Assembly: GCA_021234155.1 (NCBI GenBank) | Contig: JAJEKV010000003.1 | Location: forward strand, 29,061,166 to 29,125,165 | Direction of reading: 5' to 3' | Source of the DNA: Isoetes taiwanensis | Lineage: Eukaryota > Streptophyta > Lycopodiopsida > Isoetales > Isoetaceae | Length of the DNA stretch: 64,000 nucleotides | Shown here: positions 12,803 through 26,136 of the stretch, in pieces | How the letters are laid out: each line of letters starts with the position of its first letter | How positions within the stretch are numbered: the stretch's first letter is position 1 | Program-made: the position numbers and the translations under genes | Notes under the pieces: generated by a model | What the model was told of the DNA's origin: nothing | Databases searched by the model: none | The model's input: the letters and a program-made list of their open reading frames with translations, nothing else

Positions 12803-13060
12803 GGTGAAAGCATGTTAGGGCCTACATATGTTACCAAAAGTACTTTTTTCAGTAATTCCTCGGTAAGTACATAATTGTATTTTAAAGTACCTAGACTACA
12901 AGATTGACTAAAAGAAATTGTGTTATATTCAAGAGTAGTAGTACATACATGTTATGTCAAGAAGATGGTTAAATATCAAATATATCATCATCTTTTTGAC
13001 TACCCAGAAGTATTTTCCGTGTAGTTTCCAAAACATGTAGACCCTAACATGCTCTTACCC
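12803..13060. mobile_element. MITE, copy 1
   Basis: It starts GGTGAAAGCATGTTAGGG and ends with the imperfect inverse, CCCTAACATGCTCTTACC. A second member with the same ends and related interior (AAAGTACCTAG) lies at 46321-46641 in the opposite orientation. There is no coding capacity. A target duplication could not be fixed with certainty. Confidence 0.65.
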
Positions 13061-13753
13061 TCAACTTGGAACCAACGTGAAAACACATCTTCAAGCATAT
13101 CTCAAGCCATGATGCTTTGCCCTTATATTGAAGATAATAATGTTATTTCAAGGCTCTCAAAATGAGGTTCAAATTTTGTGATTCACTTTTGCTCGCATTA
13201 GTGTTTAAAAGCAAACATTTAAATAAAACCTAATTAACCAAGGGAAAATGCCATTTTAACATTAAGTATTGAACCTAGTAATGCTAACCATACATTAACT
13301 TATAGCCTAGTATCTTCGCAAAAAATATTATATTGTTTTGATATGTGGATCGCCCTACATTCTTGTTTCCTACAGAGCAATCCAACTTCGTGGTTCCAGC
13401 CCAAGGAATGGGATATTGGCTCAAGTGGTCGATCTAGAGCTGGATGGTCCTTGTCTTCGTAAGGATTTGCCTTTAAATTCCAAAAAAGGCATAGCTAAGA
13501 TCCTCCCAGTAGCGTGGAACCCTTCAAAACAAAGGTGAGTCTACAAAGATTGTGAAGAGGATGTTAGATCCTCCTGGGGATATCTCTGTTAAAATGAAAA
13601 GGGAGGACCCCAGCCCACTTGTAGTTCATACAATTGATAGTGAAAATGAGGTTAGCAACAAAGAGAATAGGGTATGCAAAGTTGATCGGCAAGAAAAAGG
13701 CAATGTGGTAAGCTGTAACCGCAAAATGTCGTGAGAAAACGGGGGGAAACAAT
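13061..13753. other. Unassigned stretch with two short ORFs
   Basis: Plus-strand frames at 13338-13538 and 13552-13734 follow one another and read like coding DNA (lysine/serine-rich, little repetition). No family was recognised and no start or splice sites could be supported. Confidence 0.25.
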
Positions 13754-14033
13754 GAGAATGTAAGACCTAGAGAGGATGTTCATATGGCGATAAGACGATA
13801 CATCCTAACAAAATGTGAGAATGTAAGACCCAGAGAGGATGTTCATATGGCGATAAGGCGACAATACATCCAACAAAATGTCGGCCTCACGCCGGTGCAA
13901 ACAAATGGCAGATCAAAACCAACCAAAACCATGGTTAACAAATTTTGTTAACCATGGTTTTGGTCCGAGAATGTAAGACCTAGAGAGGATGTTCATATGG
14001 CGATATAAGGCGATACATCCCAACAAAATGTCG
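13754..14033. repeat. Three copies of a ~64-bp repeat
   Basis: Copies start at 13754, 13817 and 13967 with GAGAATGTAAGACC and continue through GAGAGGATGTTCATATGGCG to CAACAAAATGT. The first two are in tandem. The third is separated by a spacer holding a long perfect palindrome. Confidence 0.85.
13923..13963. repeat. 41-bp perfect inverted repeat (20+1+20)
   Basis: The left arm CCAAAACCATGGTTAACAAA is exactly complementary to the right arm around a single T. Each arm contains its own shorter palindromes, CCATGG and GTTAAC. Half of the structure recurs at 14057 next to the third 64-bp repeat. Confidence 0.9.
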
Positions 14034-14099
14034 GGCTACCAAAAAAGAAATGGCGCACCAAAACCATGGTTAACAAATCGAGACCACGCAAACAGGCAA

Positions 14100-17000
14100 C
14101 TTTAGTCGATGCATGTCCTTCGTGACCATCGTGATGTTCATTTTTCATGGTTGTGCGTAAGGGTGCAACGGAATGTACAAATTTTACCAAATGGTTTTTG
14201 AGCAAATAAAAACTTCAAAGGAAAATAGAATCCCAAATTGCGGTTTCTTGCCTCCCCTTAACCAACTCAAGAAGATGCCCTCTATGGAACATCTTCGCCA
14301 CACAATTCCCAGGGGGCTTATCTATCAAGCATTTGGCTATGGCGTCAACCTGCTTTTTGTTCTTCTCCCCACCGCACCATTTCCATCGCTACTATTTGGA
14401 CAATGCGCTTTACGAAGCGCCGATCCATGTTTATTTTTCAAAACCGAGCCACCCAAATCTTCAATCCACGCCGGAATAGGGATTGAAGATTCAAAGATTT
14501 GCCAGCCATTAGGGCAAACAAACGTAGCAACAAGAAGATTCGTCCACCGTAAAAGCAAAGAAGAGGCCATATAGCACGTGCAAGGCGTGCCTCGGGTCAT
14601 GGGTACTAGAGAAGCCAAGAAAGCCAAGGTCCGCCTGGTAAAACAGAGGATTCAGAAAAGCAGCTTAGGTTTACAGCTGAGATTCCGCTTTTGAAGAAAC
14701 AGGCAAAATATAGCTAATCTAGCATCCTTTTTTCTTCAGATCGCCACAAATCACCCTCGTGCCCTTACCCATCACTAATACCATGCACTGCACTGGTTTT
14801 TGGGCGAAAACCTCTCGATGGGGATTTATAGTCTGACTTGTTGGATGATTTGGCCACTGTGGTTATAACAGTAAAGGCCCCTCGCTTAGTCTTATCTGGC
14901 TTCCCCCGCCAAGGGATTACTCCCACAAGTCTGATTCTTTAGAGAATCCCCATAGTTCAACACCTTTCGTGATGCTTTTACCCCTCGACGTGCCTTTGCA
15001 TTATCAAACCGCTATAAGATCTTCGCATACTTTTGGTTTAACCCGACCTTGGTCTGGGTTAATTCGCTATTGATGATTATGACTGCCTCAAAGCCCCACT
15101 ATCGATTCGAATCCACTCTGATCTCTATAGCCCGGTCTATGAATCCTACAAAGAAATGGTTTTGCAGAATCAGCTTCCAATCTCAAGAACTCGATTCATC
15201 TGTTGCTCAATTCCATCTCTCGGCTTTATAGAACTTTTCTTTGAGTTCACAAATAGTTCTCAGATACTTAACACCGCCGACAAAGCCCCTTGTTCGACCC
15301 AAATCCAAGCTCGAGCTCCACTTGAAGATCCGCAAGTCCGGTTTGTTCCACCATTCTATTTCGGAGGTATTGTTCTCTCTAAACTCCCCTACCTTCTCAG
15401 ATTTTAATGGTTGAGTCATTTTGCATATACTCTTTTTTTCCTCAGAAAAGCCTTTGCATCTTAATCCTGTAGAAAAGTATGGTTTTTTGCAACCATATAA
15501 TGCTTTCACAGATAGTGCAATCGATGGAGGGAATGGGAGAATTTAACGGCCCAAATTGATTTAGATTGCAATTCTCGACCAATCGCAATTGCCCTGCACT
15601 CCATTAGGGATTACCGAGGAGCACTTGGAAGGATTACGAGTTGCTTTTGCCATCTCCACTAAAAGGAGCCGAGATTTCAGAGTCAACAACCCCCACAAAA
15701 AGAGTAACTTCGAGATAAATTTAAGCACATTGTAGCCAAACCCTAACACCGCCAATAAAAGGGCCGAGCTATTTCATGCATTTTTCACCGTCAAAATAGT
15801 CTAATCATCATATAACTACATATCAACAGAAAAGAGCAAGCGACAAGCTTTCTAATGAGTCCAACATCTCAACCGACATGGGAATCAAAAGTTATGTGCA
15901 AAAAATCGGGCTGAAACCCTAGGCCATCACTGCCGCCCTTCAAATGCAAGGCTCTTTATCCCAATCGCCATGGTCACATGGGGTTTTGTATGTTTTGTAC
16001 TATTTTCTAAGGTTTTCATATGATTTGATGGCCAGATTCATCGGGTGTATTAAATAATATTTCTAGAGTGCACCCTTTGTTAGCCATTCATTTTAGAAAA
16101 GAGGGCAAATCCCGGGAGGCTTTTTTTGTGTGGAAGTTGATCTAGACAAAGCATGCAAATATCCTCCCATTATTTTTAGAGTATCAAAGAATCCCAAAGA
16201 CTTGCCTTGGGAAAGCCCTACACGATTCTTCCTCGATATACAACATTTTATGGTTATAGTTGTTGCCATGGGCTTGTCTTCTTGCCATAGCTGGTTTTCT
16301 TCCCGCCATAGTTGGTGTAAGCAGTGGGTTTCATTCATCTCCGTAGAGAAAATCAGTACAACTATTGTTTTGAATGAGCCATTTTTTATTTAAATGCATC
16401 CGCTCATACTTTTATGCGTGATGATGCAATATAAGGGTGTTATCGACCGATTTTTAAAATGAAGAATTGAAACTCGAGAGGCTAAGTCTTTCCAGTGCTG
16501 CCGATGAGATGCCTTACGTAGTTTGTCCCGCTAGATTTATCATATACATCTGCGGATAAATCTGCTACCATTGAAGGCGTGGATCTAGAAGTTGAATCCA
16601 TTTTTTGTAAAGACGATCTTTACCTAGTCCGGGAGAGATTAAACCCGCCATGGTGTCGCATGTTTTGTGATTTTTCGCTATTGAAGAAGGGACTTTGGTG
16701 AAGCTTCTCGAGCTCAATTTAGAGCACCGCCAAATTGAAAGGTCGCCGACGTTCGTAAGGCCGGATTCTTATCCGCTTTGAAGAGATTGATCCCGCCGGG
16801 TTGCCCATCGAAAGAGCTACCAATATCCATGCAATCATAGGAGCCGGATCTCGTTCGCTGGAGTTGATCTGAGCTTCAATTGTTGTCCCAAAGTTACAGA
16901 AGTTGTTCGTCTGCCTCTCATTCCTTAAAATATCTTCAAAGGCTTTGCCTTTTAGCACTAACCCTTTCCAAAGGCCACAATTATAACTAAACTTTCCTAT

Positions 17001-19520
17001 CACTTGGCTTAGAAATACAAAGGCTATTATCGCCAAATTTTTGGCAAACACTATCATGACATATAGGTGGTTTGCTCCGCTATCTCCAAATTTATTTTGT
17101 GCTCTTCCATGTCGAGTAGTTGTAAATCACCCCTTTGTTTCTTTGTAGGTGGACACGCTGTAATGCACTTTGAATGGGAGGCAAAGTCCATCACGTGGAC
17201 ATGAGAAGAGTTCTTAGTATTTGATCAAACCATTATCGCTTGTGTTATCCTAGACAATATTGTTCCCTAAACACTTGTGCTTTGTATGGAGTTTTTCATA
17301 TATTTTCAAGAAGTTGTGTTTTTTTGAAGTGCCTAGGTATTTACTAGGGCCGGAAGGGCCCACTTATTTTCAATATAAAAACTAAACATCGCCGTCAGAT
17401 GCGACGGTTTCCAAATGGTTACATTCCATGTCCGTTGGTCACGGGTCGACGCCGCATGGACGGATCCAATCCGATGCCGCTACAGACGCCGCTAAATGGC
17501 CTTTCTCCCCGCTAGACAAAACCAACACATTTAAATTAAAATCCCCCTGAAAACCCCCCTTTGGTTTGAGTGCATATTCACACGGAGGTTAAGGGGCAGG
17601 CCAGAGCCCCTAAAAACTTGCAATACATGTACAAAATTAGCACCATTAAGTATATATTCCTCAAACCTTATAGTATTTTGCAAACCTCAATATATAATAT
17701 ACAAAACTTGTATATGCATACCCCACAAAGGAGGACCGCTATTTATGGTCCACATCAAGGAATAAAGGGCAATATGCCCATCCGACAAATTTGTTCTAAT
17801 AACCCCCATGTGAATATGCATCCAAAAAAGCAAAACTATTAAGGGATTGGTTCACTATGAACCTTCTTGCGATCTAAAATCATGAAGTGGGCTTTTCATC
17901 TTCTTCTAGTTGGATTTTGTGGTCTATCCGGGAGAGGCGACGCTTTGTGTATTTTTCAAGGAGCAGATATTTCGATCAATGACTTCTTCATTGTATACTC
18001 AAGCAAATCCACATCGTCAGTGAAACAACTCACAAGCACATCATCATGAAATCCAACACGAAAGCATGTTTAACTACCCAACACCTGTAAGACAAGAACA
18101 AGATGCAAACATGCATTAGTTCTTGTTTTGAAGCAACAATGTCCTTGGGAACTCCTTGGTTGCACATGTATATTGGGTTTAGGTAGTAATCCACTTCGCA
18201 ATCCTATATAGTTCATCATAGTGAGGGGTGGTAAATAAACCCTTATCACGACTTTGATAATCATGCACATGTTATGCTAGCTACATGAATGTTTGCACCA
18301 TCACCCCACAACTTTGTGTGTAATGAACATAATTAGGGGCACCATGTCCCCGATATGTTCCCTCATCACTTGTGCTAGATATATTTTTTGTTAATCTATT
18401 TTTTCCATGAAAGAAGCATAGATACTTGCCTCAATGGTTGACATACATCTTCACATCCAATACGAGGCCTTGCATAAAGCCTCTTCCAATTGTGTCTCCA
18501 TTTTATCTTTTTTAGCCAGACGATATGTTACGATTGGAGAAGCTGCTATGACCCTGTCGCAATTTCCTACATATAGGTTGCCAAATTATTCCCAGTAAAG
18601 ATTTCATAATTTTGGCGAGATAAGGGGATGTCTTCTGTAGGTAAAAGGGCATGAAAGTGCAGGTGTGTGTGTGTGAGAAAAAACAATGGTTAGAAGTGTG
18701 TGAGTAGAGAAAGTGAGCCAGAAATAGAGCTTCATTCGGGCAAGGGATCCTAGCATGGCGGGCAGCCAGATCTAACCCATGTGTATTGAGCTGTTTTGCA
18801 CGTTAAGTGCTGCGTGGAGTTTCAAGAAGGTCGCCGGAGATGCTGCTAACCCGGGCAAACATCGGCTAATTTCACTGGAACGTTTGCCATGGAGGGCGGA
18901 TTTGGATGAGAAGCCAAGGGTTCGGTTGTGCGTGGCATGATCTATTTCCATACCATATACAGGCTTGTGACATGGCTATGGCATCCTTTTGCTTTGTTTA
19001 TGTACGAGTTTGTATACACACCTTCTCGAGGCTTCTTTATTGAGGGCTTCGTTTGTAGCTACTTTATGAATGGTAGAAGTTTGAAGTTAGCCCATTTTTT
19101 TGTTTCTTTTGATGCACTTCAGTTTATCGCCCTCTGTTATAAATCGCCCACTTTTAGTGAGTACTTAAGGGGTTAGGACTATGTTGCAATAGATCCTTTC
19201 TTGTGTTATTTCTGATTGTTTATATGGGCTCTTTGTAGGGCAAATTTTAGTGGCCAATTCCTTATATGGTTTTGCCATAGCCATGCCCGCCTTCCGTGAA
19301 TTCAAGCTCTTACTCAAAAGTACAGAAAGTGCGATACAAAATTAGAGATGATGTGATTTTGTTCTGTTGAAGCCCACTTTTGTCCGCAGGCGAGGGCAAA
19401 CTTATTATGCGGCAAACTTATTTCCTCAAACTTGTATTTTTCTGCCATGCATCGTCCACTTTTGTTGCAATATGAAGTGTTCACTTCCTCTCTTGGTTAT
19501 TGTTTTTTCATTGGATCCAA
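14100..19520. other. Long unassigned region
   Basis: Frames up to 133 codons (14173-14574) are present, but none shows a domain I can name. Sequence is AT-rich with frequent stops in all frames. Some of 18.9-19.5 kb may be the upstream part of the LINE that follows. Confidence 0.4.
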
Positions 19521-19529
19521 GCATAGTTT

Positions 19530-19700
19530 CATGAATATGCCAAATGAAGGGCCGGAATTTATACATCAGCCCCATGTATGAGTTTATGACCCATCATCAA
19601 ATATGTATATACATACATGGTATACTTGAATCTATACACATAAGAAACGAATGTACTACCATTGTGCATTTGCATAAAACATAGATAAGAACAACCCATA
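19530..19700. repeat. Dispersed repeat, copy 1
   Basis: It shares GAATATGCCAAAT-AAGGGCCG, TATACTTGAAT-TATACACATAAGAAA and AGATAAGAACAA-like words with 22950-23130 in the same order. The repeat sits directly before the readable reverse-transcriptase part of the LINE and seems to replace its upstream portion. Confidence 0.6.
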
Positions 19701-21873
19701 AAGTGAAGAAACGCTTTGCAATAAAAAGAGGGGTCAACAAGGTTGTCCCTCTGCACCCTTTCTTTTAAATGTTATGGAAGCTTGGGTACGCCAGGATTGA
19801 AGATACCAAAATAACAAATTATCAAAAGGCCTTCTTCCGTGATGATTCCCCGGTGACCAAATTCCAACGGCATTTTGGTCGATGACACCTTCATTTTGAC
19901 CTCTATGGATTTAACTCTATCATCAACACTCTCAAGAAAACTCCTTCATGACTTTGTCGTATCCAAAAGCGTGATTAATCCTCTTGGGCTATTCAAATCT
20001 GTGGATTGGACAAGGTGTACCCAAGCAGCCTAGCCTTTTGAAGAAGTATTACTCCATGTACTAAATCTAAGATTTTGGGATCCCTTGCCATTAAAAAGTA
20101 ATGCTTTGATTTAGGGGATGATATTACCGATAAATTTATGCGTGCTGATTCCCCTCGAACTCTAAAATACCTTCAAAATGGTAGAGCTATAATTGCCAAC
20201 TGCGGATCTCATCCTCGCAGTTTACCAATCCTCGCTATTTGCCCCAAAAAGCTACTACGCTTCAAAGCATTATTATGTGTTTATCTCTTGTTGCCAAAAC
20301 AGAAGATGCCGGCACCCGCCTTATGGGAAGAATGCTCGAAACCCAAAAATTGAAGGTGGATTAGCACAATGAACATCGTGAAGGGTTTGCATTGGCAACA
20401 AATACTTCCATAAAAGCTTCCCATGATAAAAATACATCCCATCCCGCTTTGATCAGGCATTATATCAACAAGTGCCACCCTATGGGTCGAGAAACCTCAA
20501 AATGGAATCATTTCATCTTTTTTTTCCCCTTCTCGTCCTCGCCGCATACCCAGCCTTATCAAGAAAATGGATCAAGGCCCGCTTGAAGTCGTGACAATGT
20601 ATACTTGGGGAAATGGTTTATCCATGGAGCAAATCCATTTTCTGAATCCCAATTCTTTTGATAATCCTAATATGTGCCTTGCTTGCCACTTCCCTCGGTA
20701 AGCAAAATTATGGAAGCAAAAGGGATTACCCCGACAAGATCTTTATGATGATAATGGGATTATTCTATTCCGTAATTTCGCCCTGCGGGAGAAGGTCATC
20801 AAATGCAAATTGCTTTACCGGCCATTATCAATACCGGTGGTCGCAAGGCGCTTAGTCTCACTCCCCCGACTCATGGGAATCGTCAATGGTACAACCGCTA
20901 CAAAGTCAAATTTGCTTACGCATTTCATGAGACAACAAAAGGTTACCATTCACCTAAAAAATGGGAGTTTCTCGATATGGCCGAAAGAACCCTCAATTTT
21001 ACGTGTGGAGTACCCAATCAATCCTAAAATTAAAACTTTTATGTGGCATCCTCGCATAAGGGCCCCGTAAACTAACCAAATCGTAAGAGGGTTTGTTATC
21101 TATGTCAAAAGATATATGACATGTGCCTTGCTAATAAAGGGAAAGATGAAGACCATCTTTTTTTTCAGATCTTGCTTAATGGTCGAACGGTATTGGAACT
21201 TCGTCCGACATCATCCCTGGTTGTTATTATCCCGAACCAAAAGGACTTCTTCATGCCCAATAACCCTCGACGGATCGAGAATCTATGTCCTTTTTGAGGA
21301 TTTGGAAAGGAGAAAGGAAATTTATTTTAACTATGAAATCATCCCTAAACAAATCCATTAAACGTAATATACGATACAATTGATCTTGCACAAATGAGAG
21401 TGATTTATTGTTATGCATACCTTATCCGGATGACTCAGGAGGCCTCAAATGGAAGAAGAAACGTAGCTGAGACGTATAAGGAGGATCAAATTTTTTCGGG
21501 TCCTTGATAGTTCCCTGCATATGAAGATACCATCCGTCTCGCCGTCGCCACCGCACCCTTAATATCCCAAAGGAGCCGCTTACAAGCCAAAGATGTCACG
21601 GAGACCAATACGGCCAAAGCGTACTTGCAGATGCATCTATTGCACATTCCATACCATCATGAAAGGAGGGTACAGAAAACATCTAACCTCAAGATCTTAA
21701 AAGGGAATTCACCAGTTCAAGGTCCGCCACTTATTAAAAAAAACTCTTTCGACTGCTAGTTGAAATTTAAAGCAGAATAATTTTCCGTGGTTACACTTCC
21801 CTTGAAAAAAGTTTTTGTATATTTAACTTATACCTAATATAAATAGATGCCTCAACAAAAAAAAAAAAAAAAA
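19700..21873 (+). mobile_element. Degenerate LINE (L1-type non-LTR retrotransposon), 5'-truncated
   Basis: Near 19735 the plus strand reads QQGCPSAPFLLNVMEAW, the reverse-transcriptase block that normally resembles QGCPLSPLLF. At about 19877 it reads ILVDDTFIL, the FADD active-site block. At 21030-21200 it reads NPKIKTFMW and then C-x-L-I-K-G-K...RYW, matching the C-terminal zinc-binding domain (zf-RVT) of plant L1 elements. Frames change repeatedly. The element ends in a pure A run at 21857-21873, the expected poly(A) tail. No target duplication was established. Confidence 0.65.
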
Positions 21874-22949
21874 TGAATGAGGTATCATCTATTGAAAATC
21901 ACATAGCTCGACAGAATCGTTTTTTTCGCCAAAAGTTGGAGTTTCTTTCAAACCTCTCGTGGAACCTCTCGCAAGATTCCCCTCAACCTCCCGTCCCAAA
22001 CACCAATGCACAATCCAATTAGAATTTCAAAGCTTTTGACATTGCAAACCTCAAGAAACATTATCCTCAAAATGCAGATTCACGAAGTTTTTTATCATTT
22101 GAAGCTTTGGTAAGATCAAGGCCTCACAAGATTCGGCCGTGAGGCAACTTGAATGGGATCCCACTTCATAATTTGGAGAATGAAGACGATATGAGCTGAA
22201 GGATCGTCGCCCAATGATTATCCGCTAAAATTATGACAATCGAAGCGCTTACAAGAAAGTACATCTCCTGATAGCTCAGCTTATTACATCGATTCTCTCT
22301 CACCGCTCCAAATTATTGATGAGGTGACCGGCCGGGGCCCGTGAACTGATCCGCCTTCTTCAGTCGGTGCTGTGAAAACCTCCTGCGGTGCACTACACGG
22401 CCTTTGACTCCGGTCGAGAGCTATATCTTGAAGGTCGCGATTGAAGATAAAGTAAAAGCAAATTTGTTTCTATTGTCGCGCTTCATAGAGGCTTCAAGAA
22501 ACAAAGCGTAAAGCAAAACAGAAACAACAGGTGTTTCAAGTATATTTGCATGTTTATCCGCCTCTTGGCAGCTCCATGGTGGAAGCTCCTTGGTACAAGC
22601 AAAGATTCTCGCCAAACCTTCCGTAGAAGCTTCGGGCTTTCACTGGCAATTTTCTCAAAATTAACTTTGCTTCCCCGCCATGCTTCGATTTAGATGCAGC
22701 CAATGATTTTTGTAATCGCACAAATTAGCTGTGGTCCAATTTTTTTTTTACCAAAACCCCACCCTTATTTTTCACCAAAACCATTAACAAAATCATAAAG
22801 AAGAGATAAAACCTCACCCCTGCTTTTTCCAAACCATTAACAAAATCATAGTAAGAGATATTTTGGCCAACCTTATGACATATATTTGCTCTATCCTTAT
22901 TGCTCTATCCTTATTGCTTTTTTCTCGATCATTGATTGAAGCATTATTT
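21874..22949. other. Unassigned region after the LINE
   Basis: No domain recognised. A phrase related to ACCATTAACAAAATCATA occurs twice near 22785-22850 and again near 23805, hinting at a decayed repeat family around the ORF at 23274. Confidence 0.35.
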
Positions 22950-23130
22950 GTGAATATGCCAAATCAAGGGCCGAGGAATTTACAAGACATCGTATCTAAC
23001 TGAATGCAAGACGCACCTATACTACCTTACATTATAATGATATACATACACCATATACTTGAATGTATACACATAAGAAATGACAATTACTAATTAATAC
23101 ATTCACAAAACACGATAAGAACAAATCGTA
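22950..23130. repeat. Dispersed repeat, copy 2
   Basis: Second copy of the repeat at 19530-19700, sharing the TATACTTGAATGTATACACATAAG core. Divergence is moderate with several indels. Confidence 0.6.
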
Positions 23131-23273
23131 ACAAAGAAGACCGGGCACAAATAAGAACTTGAATTGAAGAAATAAGAACAAATAACAAGAATCGAGACCA
23201 TAGCCATAGCTAGAAACCTAGCTTAGCCGGAGTAACCATTGTTATTCAAACTTCGTGAAGCTAAGCTTTGTAA

Positions 23274-23780
23274 GTGCCTCCCCGCTTTTACACAATCAGC
23301 CAAGCCTCCTGCTTTTTACGCCACCAAGTCACGATCTTCCTCACCATGTGCCCCACCCACCATGCTCTGGACTGGCCACTAACAAAAGCAAAGCCCAATT
23401 CAAAGATAACTACCAATCTTCACCTCAAGCCCCCGAGGTTGATTTCTGCGTTTACCAAAGATAATCTGCTACCCAAAGGCCGCATGAAAATCCATGCAAT
23501 AAGACCTAAGCTAGGCAAAGAAGCAACAGGCTTTCGCCTCCATGCTTTCAACATGCTTAGAACCTCGTGGAGATTAGAAGCCACCCAAGCACACCGGCAA
23601 GCACCAACAGCCCCCCGCCACCGGCTTCTTCCCCGCCGCTTCACCGCAAGCTTCACAGCCACAAGCTTCACCACCGCTGTGCAGCTCCTCGTCCCAGCCA
23701 TGCCCTGGCTCGCCTTCCGCTTCCCCGCTTCATGCTCTGATGGCGTAAGGCCCACCCACGTCCCCAATTTTTCTTCCTAA
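23274..23780 (+). other. 168-codon ORF, unrecognised
   Basis: This is one of the longest open frames in the first 45 kb. The product would be Pro/Ala/Arg-rich, and the opposite strand is open over 23420-23767, so which strand (if any) codes is unclear. The block is GC-richer than its flanks and is bracketed by copies of an ACCATTAACAAAATCATA-like phrase. It could be a captured gene piece. Confidence 0.2.
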
Positions 23781-23781
23781 A

Positions 23782-24300
23782 ACCCTAAATTTTTTCGCCT
23801 AAACCACTAACAAAATCATACTTAAAAAAATAAGACCCTCACCCCTTTTCCCCGCTAAACCAATCACAAAAATCATAGGAAAAAGACAATTTGAACTCAT
23901 TTACATGTGTGCATATAAAAATACGTTAGATTTGGAAATTCCACATCCCTGATTTGCATATTCATATCTTAGGATTTTTGGGATCCAAAAAAACCCTACT
24001 TGTTGGTAAAATTTAACTGAGTCAATATACAAGCAACACTAGATACATTATGTTTGGAAGGAAAGAATGAGAACCTTGGGGCAGAGTTCAGGCCTCAGCA
24101 TGTGCAAGAGGAAGAAAAGCATTGTCCCTGTTGTTGCCCCCATTCACCCCAGCATTTTGTTCTGCAGCCCGCGTGATTGCAGAAGAACAAGAAGAATACA
24201 TTGCAGCCACCAACGTATCAATTAGTAGTCCGACAACGATAACGCATTGAGACCCGTGACAAGGCCAGATGCTGGCTTCTAGAAGGGAAATAAAGAAGAC
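23782..24300. other. Unassigned region before the PPR pseudogene
   Basis: AT-rich, with one more copy of the ACTAACAAAATCATA phrase near 23805. No coding signal recognised. Confidence 0.35.
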
Positions 24301-26132
24301 TTGGACATAATCGAAGCAAATAAAATCCTGAAGGGAGTATTAATGCAGGTTCTCTTGTTGCGTCACTGTGGCACAGCAACTGCTTTTATTAGAAGGGCAG
24401 AGTTATCCATGCCCATCATCAGAGATGGGCATCATCACGACAGATTCTTAGGAAATCTTCTTATTCAGATGTATGGAAGATGTCTAAACCCCAGATGATG
24501 CAAAGAATAAGTTTTTATAATATGCACAACTGGAATCAATTTTCATGGAACATTATGCTCACAACATATGGTCATCATCGGCATGTTGATGATGCTCTTA
24601 GATTGTATGGTATCATGCGGAAATCGAACTTGATGTCAAACGCTGTATCATGGAACGTGATAATCTGGGTTCTTGGAAAATGGGCAGGGGACAGAAGGCG
24701 ATACAAGTATTCAGAGAAATGCAGGCAGAACATATCACCCCTGCAAGGTAATTTTTTTCAATATTCTCAATGTTGTTCAGATCCAACATTTTTGATGAGG
24801 GGAAGCTTATCCATGCTCAAATTATTGGCAGTGACTTGCACTTTCAATAGTTTGTGTTGTAAATTGCCTTATCACCATGTATGGAAAAATGTGGAAGAGC
24901 TGAAGAATCAGCAAGGATATTTGATTTGATAGTTGAGAAGGATATAGTGGGTTTTTCAGTGCCATGATTGCAGCATGTGCAAGCAATGGAAGATGCAAGG
25001 GATGCATTACAATTATTCAAGCAAATAAGGGAAGGAGGATTAAATCCAAATCCAGTTACCTTGTTAGTGCTCTTTGATGCATGTGGCAGCCTAACTGACT
25101 TAAAGGAAGGCAAGGCATTGCATAACCTCATCTCTGAAAGTGGGCTTGAGCTAGACACCATTTTAGGGACGGCCTTGTAAATATGTATGGAAATAGTGGA
25201 AGTGTTGAAGATGCCCGGCTGGCATTTGAAGCAACACCTAGCAAAGATGTGGTAGCCTGGACTTCTATGATTGCAGCATATACCCAGAATGGGTATGGTG
25301 AGGAGGCTCTGCTGTTGTTTCAACAAATGATGAAGAATGGCGCTTGTGCCAAACAAGGTTACTTTTATCAGTTGTTTAGAAGCTTGTACTAATCTGGGAG
25401 ATGTCGAGGAAGGCAAAGAGATACATCGATACATTGTCGACATGGGTGTTGAATCTGATATTGCAGTTGCAAATGCACTTCAAACATGTACGGAGTTGTG
25501 GTAGTTTGAATGAAGCATGGGGCATTTTGACAAAATACACATGGAAGATTTGATCCCATGGAATACACTTATTCGATATGCTCAACATGGCCAGGGTAGG
25601 GATGGCCTTCTTTTATTTCAAAAAATGCTGGAAAAAGGATTGATGCCTGATCAGTTCACTTTTGTTAGTTTTCTCTGCGCAGCCATGCTGGTCTATTAGA
25701 TGAGGGTAACCATTATTTTATTTCATTATGTCACATGAATTCTCTTTACCCAACTGTGGAACAATATGGTTGCATGGTCGATCTCCCCTGACGGGCGGCA
25801 TTGGTTTTCTTGGTCCAGCAGAAGACATGATTGATAGCATGCCATTTGACTGTTCTGTCATGCCATGGACATCCTTGCTCAGTGCATGCGAAGGTACTCA
25901 AACGGAACAGGCAAAACGAGCTGCACAGCATCTTATAAATGTGGATCCTAGGAATCCCACACCTTATGTGTTGCTGAAGAATATCTCTTGCAGCAGCTGG
26001 CAGGTGGGAGTGATGCAGCTGGCTGAGGAAAGAAATGGAAGAACACTGCCGCAAAAAACAGCTAAGCAAGAAAAGAGAGAAATTCATTGCAGATATGGAA
26101 GTGGAAGAAAGATATGCAGGACTATATTTTGA
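24301..26132 (+). pseudogene. Pentatricopeptide repeat (PPR) protein pseudogene, PLS/E type
   Basis: The plus strand encodes consecutive PPR units spread over several frames: HDRFLGNLLIQMYGRC (24430), FSWNIMLTTYG (24540), DIVGFSAMIAAC near 24945, then DALQLFKQIREGGLNPN (24998), LGTALVNMYGNSGSVEDARL across a frame change at 25180, and DVVAWTSMIAAYTQNGYGEE. It ends in an E-type tail (TPYVLLKNIYAAAGRW near 25955). PPR proteins of this class bind organellar RNA and often act in editing; the family belongs in mitochondria or plastids. At least five frame changes and several stops make it non-functional as read. The ~600-bp minus-strand frame over it (24844-25443) is its shadow. Confidence 0.85.
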
Positions 26133-26136
26133 AAGA

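Noticed and set aside
24844-25443. 199-codon minus-strand ORF, the longest uninterrupted frame in the first 45 kb
   Set aside because: It is antisense to clear PPR repeats on the plus strand and has no domain of its own.
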